Assembly (NCBI GenBank): GCA_028456385.1
Contig: JALNQF010000007.1
Coordinates: 124,001-188,000, forward strand
Direction: 5' to 3'
Length of the DNA stretch: 64,000 bases
Source: Ophiosphaerella korrae
Lineage: Eukaryota > Ascomycota > Dothideomycetes > Pleosporales > Phaeosphaeriaceae
The notes beneath the pieces are model-generated. The model searched no databases, was not told the DNA's origin, and worked only from the letters and a program-made list of their open reading frames with translations. Shown one piece after another: positions 56,489 through 64,000 of the stretch (position 1 is its first letter; every line of letters begins with the position of its first letter). The position numbers were made by a program, and so were the translations under genes.

Positions 56489-58610
56489 ATGGCGCCAGAA
56501 AGCATTCGAAGAGTTAATGGATATGGGCACGATGCGTACACATACTACCCTGTTATCATCGTTGGGGCCGGAGCTTCTGGCATTGCCATGGCATGTCAGC
56601 TAAAGCAACAGCTTGGATTCGATCAGTTCCGCATATTCGACCGCCAAGCTGGTATTGGGGGAACTTGGTGGATTAATCGCTATCCAGGAGTCGCATGGTA
56701 AGCGCCAAACCCGCTGTTCACGCAGCGCTAGGTACCTCCTGCGCTCTAGAAGCTGCCTGGCGTCCACCTGCATCTACATACCTTACTGTGGCTTATGCTG
56801 AGAGAATCTAGTGACGTGCCTGCAGTATTCTACTCGTTTTCATTCGCACAGAACCCAAACTGGACGTCGTTTCATCCTCCAGGGCCTGAAATCGTGCAGT
56901 ACTATCACGAGGTCTGCGAAAAGTATCAGATCACAGACAAGATCGAGCTCAACACAGATATTGAGCAATGCAGATGGCTAGAAGACGAGCAGCTATGGGA
57001 GGTTACGCTGCGACGAATGACGGCGGGTATGGGCGATCTTTCTGCGAAGGATCGCATGAAGGTTGTACAAGAGAGGGGTCAAGCAGCGGTCTATTCCGAG
57101 ACAGAGATTGTCAAAGCAAAGGCCGTTATCAGCTGTGTCGGTGGCCTAGTCGAACCAAAGGGCTGGCCTGAGGAAATCAAAGGCATCGAAAACTTCAAAG
57201 GCAGGATGTTTCACTCCGCTCGGTGGGACGAATCGGTCGATTTTCAAGACAAGAACGTAGTTGTAGTTGGAACTGGATGCAGTTCTGCACAGCTTGTTCC
57301 CAGGCTACCGAATGCTCCATATAACGCAAAGTCAGTCACGCAACTTATGCGCTCTCCTCCATGGGTAGTTCCTGCTATTGGTGCACCTGGGGGCGACAAA
57401 TGTAAGTCAATACACGAAATTTGCTCTAGACATACACTAACATTGCCTCTCTACACCAGGGTGGGAAAAACATGGCCCGAGAATAATGAGGAGCATCCCA
57501 GGCCTGAAGGAGTTCCTCCGGTTCTTCATTTTCGCCAACGCTGAACTATTATTTCTCCAAATGTTCCCAAACACGCCTTACGCCGAGAAGGGCAGGAAAC
57601 GATTCGAGAGCCAGACATTGAAACGCATGCAGAGCATGGTGCCAAAGAAGTACCATGAGGTCATGACGCCAGATTACGGTATCGGCTGCAAGAGACGGAT
57701 TTTCGACAAACTCTGGTTACAGAGCTTGAACAACGAGAAAATTGAATTGACCACGCAGCCTCTGACTCGCGTGACGGAGACTGGAGTGGTAATCGGCCCT
57801 GGTGCAGTATACCCAGCAAAAGCAAAAACAGAAGATTTTCCTGAAAGAGAAATTCCTGCAGACATTATTGTGTTAGCAAATGGGTTTGATACTACTCGAT
57901 GGTTACACCCATTGAAAGTAGTGGGCAAAGGGGGTAAAGACCTGGTACAGCTGATGGAGGATCGAGGAGGTGCTCAGGCATACCAAGGCACTGCTATGGA
58001 TGGATTCCCAAACTTCTTCATGATCTTCGGCCCGAACACGGCTACAGGTCACAGTTCAGTGGTCATGGCAAGCGAAAATATGGTCAACTTCAGCATCAAA
58101 TTTCTCAAACTGATCTTGAACGGGGAGGCTACGAGCGTAGACGTGAAAAAAGAAGCAGAGGTTGCCTTCACTGCCGAGATCCAGGAGGCTTTGAAGCACA
58201 CGGTGTGGAGAAGTGGGTGTGCTAGTTGGTATTACACTGAGGATGGCTGGAACTCGACGCTCTACCCGTAAGTAGAATGTAAGCCAGTGAAGGGCGATCC
58301 ATGATACTGACAGACGCACAGGTACACCCAGGTAGACTTCTGGCGACGATGCACCTTCCCCAAGTGGAACGACTGGAACATTGCGTACACGAGCAAGGGC
58401 GTTTGGAAGACACGACGGACGAAGCTGATGCGCTTCCTGGTGTTTGGGCTTGCCCTTGTTGGTGGAAACCGCATTTGGCAGAGCGGGGCGAGGATTGGAA
58501 ATGTCAGGGAGGCATTGACGAATGTGTTGCAAGGCTCTGTGGCGACCGTGTTGCAGCTGCTGATGCTGTTGCGTCGTCAGATTGCTGCTCGGTCAGGGGC
58601 AGAGATGTGA
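56489..58610 (+). CDS. Flavin monooxygenase, Baeyer-Villiger (type I) family
   Basis: Exons 56489-56697, 56812-57401, 57460-58267 and 58322-58610 give 631 aa. The FAD-binding GAGASG is at residues 26-31 and GIGGTWW follows at about 56-61. The type I Baeyer-Villiger fingerprint FxGxxxHxxxW is present as FKGRMFHSARWD, and the NADPH-binding VVVVGTGCSSAQ comes after it. IIVLANGFDTTRW and the late GPNTATGHSSVV segment are also family-typical. Such enzymes insert oxygen next to a ketone to form an ester or lactone, or oxidise N or S. The C-terminus has a hydrophobic helix-like stretch (VATVLQLLMLL) that may attach to membrane. Substrate unknown. Confidence 0.93.
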
Positions 58611-58821
58611 GGGTGTTTATTACAGTATTTATTGCCGCATTACCTAATATATTACCACATTACCATACACGATTGCGCAGCGAGGCCGGAAACAGACGCG
58701 ACGCGATTGGACGAAGCACCAAAATCTGGGGGCCGGGCAGTCCTTCCCCGCAAACTCGCCGCACTGATCAGAAAGGTGTATCCTGAACCTCAACCTCTCA
58801 AGCCCTCTAGGACGGGGGCGG

Positions 58822-61235
58822 ATGGTGAAACAAACAATGAGCCCAGCCTCTCCGACCGCGAACGACCGGACAAATGCGAGCGACACCATGAGCCCCGCGG
58901 GCGATTCTGGCGGCAACGCGAAGCGCAAGAGCGAAGATGCGCCGGGACAGCCGCGCGCAAAGCGCAATCGCTACATCTCCATCGCCTGGTAGGACTTGCG
59001 CAAACCTGGCTTGGCAAGCATGCGATGCACACAATAGCTAAACGGTCATAGCAATGAATGCAAAAGGCGCAAGATCAAATGCAACGGCCAGACTCCCTGC
59101 CAGCGCTGCGGCAACCTCAATCTCGAGTGCATGTATGCGCCCAACTGCTGCAATAACTTCAAGGAGTCCGAGTGAGTGTCCCGGTCAATCCATCGTGCTT
59201 GCCCGTCGTCCGGCTGACCCCCTGGTGCAGTGAGTTCAAGCAGATGAGCGCCCACCTGGCCTCGCTCCAACAGCAGGTCGATGATCTGTACAGCAACCTC
59301 ACCAGCCTCCGCGCCCAGGTCGACGTTCAGAGTCACAGCAATGGCGGATCCATCGGCACGCCATTCAACGGCAACGACTACCAGCAGCCTCCTATGCTTC
59401 CTCCCCCGTCCGCGCGATCGCGAACAAAGTCCCTCACCAAACATCCTCGCTTCCACGGCCCGACCTCGACCGCCTTCAATCTTGGCGTCGCCAGGTCGAG
59501 CCTGAGGACTATGGGTATAACTGCCGTGGAAGATGGCGAGGATGAAGGAGCCAACCCTCGGGATGCAACCCCTGGTCCAACGTCTCCTGTCTCGGCTACT
59601 GTCTGTTCAAGGCACGTGCTGCATGCGGACAAGGACCCAATATGGAATATCTCCAAACACGAAGCTTTGCGTCTCGTCCAGGTCTGGCATGAGGAGCAGG
59701 GAGTCATGTATCCTATACTGGAGATTGAAAAGTTACTCCGCTACACCGACATGCTCTTCTCCTTCGTAGAAGCCGCAGCTCGCTCGGGGCTCATGCAGGC
59801 CACTTTGCCCGGTGCGGATGCTATCATGGACGAGCAAACAAGTATTCTAAAGCTGGTACTTGCCATAACACTTGTCCTGGAAGGAAGAGGAAAGGATGCA
59901 TTAGGCGAGAAACTGTTCGAGAATGTGCACGGCATTGTTGAGAAAACCATGTCCGAACCTGTTAGTCTGCATGGAATTCATCTGCTGGCTTTGACCGCCA
60001 TGTATTATTTCACAAAGGACGATGAGGCGCTAGCCTGGCGTATTGCTGGTCTCGCTGCGCGCCACTGTTTAGAACTTGGCTTGCACCGCCGTGAGACCTA
60101 TGCAACACTTTTTCCGGACCCAGATGAGCAGGCGGCAGCAATACGGACATTCTGGTGTATATACGTGCTTGATCGACGGTGGAGCTTTGGAACCGGCATG
60201 CCGTTTGCTCTGCAGGACGCGGATATCGATCCTAATCTTCTAAAACCGGTAAGTAAAAATGAATGTGCATGAGAGATTTTAGTAAACTGACATGGCAAGG
60301 ATGTATCGACGCATGAATCTACGTCATACCTTAACTGCATGATATCCTACAGCATCATCGGCTCGAAAGTATGGAGGTCGGTTGCTGATGTCGTTTCTCA
60401 AGAGAAGACCAACAAGGAAGACATTTCGTTCCTAGACTTTCAAGTTCTAAACTGGCATAGGTCGATTCCAGAGCCACTGAAGTTCATTCATCCCGATAGT
60501 GGTAGACACATCGAAGCTTCTTCGCGCGCCCAGCATCGCTTGCGAGTCGTTCTCTACCTTCGTGCAAATCAGATGCGCATACTGATCTACCGGCCAGTCT
60601 TACATACCGCGACCACAATAATGGAGAATCTAGAGTTTGCGCATGTCGTAGTCAAGGTTGCCAAAGACACAATCCGGATTTTGACCTACATTAATCAGAC
60701 TTCGGATATTTACAGGGTCCAGCAAACAATGTTCAACTACTTTCTGATCTCAGCTTTGGCGGTTTTGTTTCTCGCTGTCGCGCATGCGCCAGTCGAGTTC
60801 AGTCAGCAGTCACGCGATGAGTTCTACATGGCTCTTGAGCTCGTTCGAGGACTGTCGTCCAACTCTTACGTCTCGAAACGGTTGTGGAAGACGATCAAAA
60901 CACTCAAAGAAGTTGGGCCGAGACTTGGGCTAATGGTTCGTAATGATGATACCAGCGATGCACATTCGTCGGCTGCTGTTGCAATGGCTGGACTGGCGGG
61001 CCACCAGGTGGACGAGCTAGCGCTGTACTCGAATAGTCGCAACGGAAACCACCTAGATACGCCACATGGTATGGCAAGCGATCTTACGACCTTGTTTGAA
61101 GCTGCAGGAGGAACCTTCAATCTGAACGGGTTCTCAGGACCGCCGTCCGAGATGCCGCCGAACGGAGGAGAGTACGGGGGCACATTTGGACAAGAGAACG
61201 ATGAGCTTGCGAGGATTCTGAGAGACTTGTTCTAG
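58822..61235 (+). CDS. Zn2Cys6 transcription factor with fungal-specific regulatory domain
   Basis: Exons 58822-58988, 59052-59171, 59231-60248 and 60300-61235 give 746 aa. The zinc cluster has Cys at 56, 59, 66, 72, 75 and 82 (C-x2-C-x6-C-x5-C-x2-C-x6-C); the first intron splits the first Cys codon as TG/C. A short coiled coil for dimerisation (MSAHLASLQQQVDDLYSNL) follows. The central fungal-specific domain runs from about residue 260 to 560 (TFWCIYVLDRRWSFGTGMPFALQDADIDP). The Gly/Asn-rich tail ends with an acidic segment. In-frame Met at codons 6 and 23 are alternative starts. It begins 211 bp after the monooxygenase stop on the same strand and may regulate it, which is inference from position only. 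Confidence 0.93.
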
Positions 61236-61832
61236 GCGAAATGGGTAGCACGGTGATGGTGTAACGTGGGGATAGATAATATGGGGATAGAAGCAACTGG
61301 GACTTGGGGTGCAGGATGCTTGAAGTGACAATCACGTGCTACTGTGACGATCGCTAAGCTAAGGCACGCCTCGAGCCTACCTGGCACAACACGCAGCCCA
61401 CGTTCCCGCACACTCGCCCACCAGAGCATCTGTCTAGGCTTGAGAGAAAAAGACCGGCCCAGCACACGTAGAGGCAGCTCTCGCACGCAGATCCTTCGGC
61501 TTGATCGACCCCTCCCCCACTCCCCCGACCCTTGCACCATCCACCACTCCCACCAGACCCTCGCCGTCCTAGTACTTCTCGCATACACATGCGATAGACA
61601 GGGCCACACCTGTGGCTTTGCAGAGCACCCGCCATTGAAGCAACCACGGCTCTCTGCGGCGCCCGAGGCTCACGAACGCTCCACCGCACTTGTGCCCCCC
61701 CACATTCGCAATTTCTCACCCCTCGCCGTCTCGTCCTCGCGCGCAACCATTCCGAAGCTCGCCAGCATCGTGGCGCAAGCCATAGAAGAAATCAACGACA
61801 TCGTGGCGCAAGCCATAGAAGAAGTCGACAAC
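61236..61832. other. Intergenic region upstream of CKB
   Basis: 597 bp. An open frame in phase with CKB reaches back to 61344, but its content is Pro/Ser/Arg low-complexity and unlike the family, so it is treated as leader sequence. Confidence 0.5.
61766..61831 (+). repeat. Two 33-bp direct repeats ending at the CKB start codon
   Basis: Copies 61766-61798 and 61799-61831 share their first 25 bases exactly and differ slightly in the last eight. The second copy ends one base before the CKB ATG. Being a multiple of three, it keeps the upstream frame open. Confidence 0.9.
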
Positions 61833-62954
61833 ATGTCGTCGTCCTCGCAGGTCTCCGAGTCCTGGATCGCGTCGTTCTGCGGCCTGCTAGGCCACGAGTA
61901 CTTTGCCGAGGTGTCGGAAGACTTCATTGAGGATGACTTCAACCTCACAGGCCTGCAGTCGCAAGTGCCCATGTACAAGGAGGCCCTGGAGATGATATTA
62001 GACGTCGAGCCAGAAGACGACGAGGAGGAGGAGGAAGAGGAGGACGATGACGACGACGACGACGACGATCTAGGCGACGACCGAGCGCCAGGGTACCGCA
62101 GAGCAAACGACCGAAGGCATCTGCGGATAGCATCAGATCTTAGTGTGATAGAGAGCTCTGCAGAGCTGCTTTACGGCCTTATACACCAGCGCTACATCAC
62201 CTCGCGACCCGGCATCCAGCAAATGGCCGAGAAATACGAGCTACAACACTTTGGCACATGCCCGCGTGTGCACTGCAACTCGTGCAAAGTCTTGCCTGTA
62301 GGTCTGAACGATAGCCCGGGCCACGAGACAGTCAAGCTTTTCTGTCCCTCCTGCCTCGACGTCTACACACCGCCTAACTCGCGCTTTCAGACCGTTGATG
62401 GTGCTTTCTTCGGGACAACATTTCCCTCTCTATTCTTCATGACCTTTACGGATCTTGATATTGGTGGCGGCCTACGCAGCAATGCTTCCGCAACCATTGA
62501 CGCCCTGGCCCAACTCCAGGCCCAGACTTCGGACGGCAAGTCACGTAATACCACTCCATCGAATGTCACATCGATAAATGGCGTTGCACCACATAATCTC
62601 GCACCCGGCCTCGGCACCGGGAGTATCTACGAGCCACGCATCTACGGTTTCCGTGTTAGCGAGCGCGCACGCTCAGGCCCACGAATGAAGTGGTTACGAA
62701 TGCGGCCACAAGACGTTACAGAACTCGACGAAACGCGGCGATATTGGGAAGACCGCGACGACGATGCAGATCGACCTGATGATGAAGACCTCAACATGGT
62801 AGACGTAGCTGAAGGCGGCAAAGCCGGAGTGTCAGTAGATCGGCGAAAAAAAGCCATACGCACTAGGCGGCGGGCAGCAAACGGGTCGAATGCCGGCGTG
62901 CGAGGAGGCAGCCCCATGGACACCAACGGCGTGGGTGCAGGGCCCACGGGATAG
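61833..62954 (+). CDS. CKB1: Casein kinase 2 regulatory subunit beta
   Basis: Intronless frame of 373 aa, started at [20 protein letters not shown] because family members begin here. [20 protein letters not shown] precedes an insertion of about 35 mostly acidic residues (runs of Glu then Asp). Then come the zinc-binding dimer interface ([15 protein letters not shown] and KLFCPSC) and the [16 protein letters not shown] block. A long C-terminal extension of about 120 residues, acidic and basic by turns, follows. CK2 beta dimerises and docks two catalytic subunits, tuning substrate choice of this constitutive Ser/Thr kinase. The acidic loop and tail are larger than in animals, as in other fungi. 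Confidence 0.96.
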   Translation: MSSSSQVSESWIASFCGLLGHEYFAEVSEDFIEDDFNLTGLQSQVPMYKEALEMILDVEPEDDEEEEEEEDDDDDDDDDLGDDRAPGYRRANDRRHLRIASDLSVIESSAELLYGLIHQRYITSRPGIQQMAEKYELQHFGTCPRVHCNSCKVLPVGLNDSPGHETVKLFCPSCLDVYTPPNSRFQTVDGAFFGTTFPSLFFMTFTDLDIGGGLRSNASATIDALAQLQAQTSDGKSRNTTPSNVTSINGVAPHNLAPGLGTGSIYEPRIYGFRVSERARSGPRMKWLRMRPQDVTELDETRRYWEDRDDDADRPDDEDLNMVDVAEGGKAGVSVDRRKKAIRTRRRAANGSNAGVRGGSPMDTNGVGAGPTG

Positions 62955-63893
62955 CCGTCTTATGAGAACTGATCGACCATGTCTCATGCACGACATGACA
63001 CAGACCAAGCTGCCTTCTGGGCTTACACCACATCTTTCCTTGATAGCGACGAGCTTTCTGAGAGTGAATGTAGCGCCAAGATAGCTGTGCAACGGGCAAC
63101 CAGATCGAGACGAGACAGTTTATCCCCGTAAGTCGCATACTCAATTTCTTCATTCTTCTGTTTCCGATCGACATTACTGGTTCTGGTACGTAGGTAACTG
63201 GGATGGGGGAAACTTTGTCTCATTGATTAGCATTATTCAGATGAACGAAATGAACGTGAGCTAGATATATCAAGAGGAAGCTCAATCACACAATATATTC
63301 GGCGCTTGCTTGAAACGAGCCGTGTCGCGGTGACTTCCTTAGTGATTGATAGGTGTCAACCAAACCTAATATCGTTCTTTTCCTACATCCTCGCCTGTAA
63401 ACTACTCGTGCGGACGGATTTTCACTCCATGTTTCTCCCATCTCGAACACCAACTCCAACTCCAATCCAGCAAGCTAAATCAAATTAGGACATACTCATC
63501 TCACCCAAACTAGATCCTCACCACAGCGAACCTAAATCTATCCATTAAATCATACTCAACATACAACATCTGATTCCAATATACATACATACACCCCTAC
63601 ACCCAAGCACAAAAGCAGTCAAAAATACGTGTTGAAGTCTCCAGCGGGTAAAAATCTACAGGATGAAGGAGAGGAAAAGGAAACAAAGTCAGGCCCACTA
63701 ATGATTGGGGCTGAAGGGATAACAACACTAGGTTGTCAAACGCCGCGCTCCAAAATGAATGCCGTATACCAAGACGGCCGATGCTTCAAACAAAGAATCA
63801 CATTTCAACACTAACTTTCCCAGGGCATGTTTTGTGTATCTCCAAAACTCTGCCCTATGTCAGATTGAGTATTCGCATGCGCCCTCTTGTACC
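62955..63893. other. Intergenic region
   Basis: 939 bp with only short frames. It presumably holds the CKB 3' UTR and that of the gene entering from the right edge. Confidence 0.45.
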
Positions 63894-64000
63894 CTAAAGA
63901 TCATCGTTACTGTATTTTGCGGGGTGTACTCCTTCGGGCCCGTCCGTTGTAGGATCTATATCCGTTTTCCAAAGTGCCGTTTTCAATGCCTGATGGGCCT
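63894..64000 (-). CDS. C-terminal fragment of an unidentified protein (cut by the right edge)
   Basis: On the minus strand a frame open at the edge reads HQALKTALWKTDID, then PTTDGPEGVHPAKYSNDDL, and stops at 63894-63896. Its composition looks like a genuine protein end rather than noise. With 35 residues no family can be named. Confidence 0.4.
   Translation of the reverse strand, partial: AHQALKTALWKTDIDPTTDGPEGVHPAKYSNDDL

Noticed and set aside
61344..61832. N-terminal extension of CK2 beta to 536 aa
   Set aside because: The extension is low-complexity and unlike any CK2 beta; the family N-terminus begins at 61833.
1..64000. CRISPR array, prophage or bacterial operon
   Set aside because: No spaced direct repeats and the genes are intron-bearing and eukaryotic throughout.

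Overview
The window is nuclear DNA of a filamentous ascomycete, most likely a dothideomycete close to the Pleosporales. This rests on gene content (fungal rhodopsin-domain protein, Zn2Cys6 regulators, TRAPP Trs65, class 1 arylamine NAT, fungal CorA-like protein), on introns mostly 45-60 nt long with GTANGT donors and CTAAC/CTAAT branch sites, and on short gene spacing on both strands. The genus is an inference. I support about 32 protein genes, two of them cut by the window ends, one intron-containing tRNA-Pro, one probable pseudogene and several simple or AT-rich repeats. Nearly all exon joins were checked for reading frame; exon coordinates are in each entry.

Layout. 1-15 kb: end of a putative TBC RabGAP, the DNA-protein-crosslink protease SPRTN, a CorA-like channel, an AT-rich RIP-like island, a rhodopsin-domain membrane protein, a small four-span membrane protein, a C2H2 factor, a pyridoxal-reductase-type aldo-keto reductase and an alkaline ceramidase. 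15-25 kb looks more accessory: tRNA-Pro, an unrecognised protein with an HExxH motif, an unrecognised 580-aa protein, a broken Zn2Cys6 regulator and a class 1A dihydroorotate dehydrogenase. 26-39 kb is housekeeping and rich in RNA processing: Prp40, Trs65, an arrestin-like protein, cyclophilin PPIL3, ZPR1, an RNase P/MRP Rpr2-type subunit and lariat debranching enzyme DBR1. 39-51 kb: two small hypothetical proteins, an atypical amidohydrolase, TMA7, a sugar transporter, APS kinase and an ammonium transporter. 53-63 kb: TFIIH Tfb4, arylamine N-acetyltransferase, a Baeyer-Villiger-type monooxygenase with a Zn2Cys6 regulator just downstream, and casein kinase 2 beta.

How the genes relate. Many genes are divergent pairs sharing short promoters: TBC/SPRTN, Prp40/Trs65, arrestin/PPIL3, Rpr2/DBR1 and the broken regulator/DHODH. 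The most plausible functional group is NAT, monooxygenase and regulator (55-61 kb), a possible small detoxification or specialised-metabolism set. I found no clear new multi-gene system. The most unusual observations are two GC-AG introns, a likely 4-nt micro-exon that rebuilds a zinc-cluster motif inside a decaying regulator, an unassigned HExxH protein, and a one-base frame conflict at a metal-site motif of the ceramidase.
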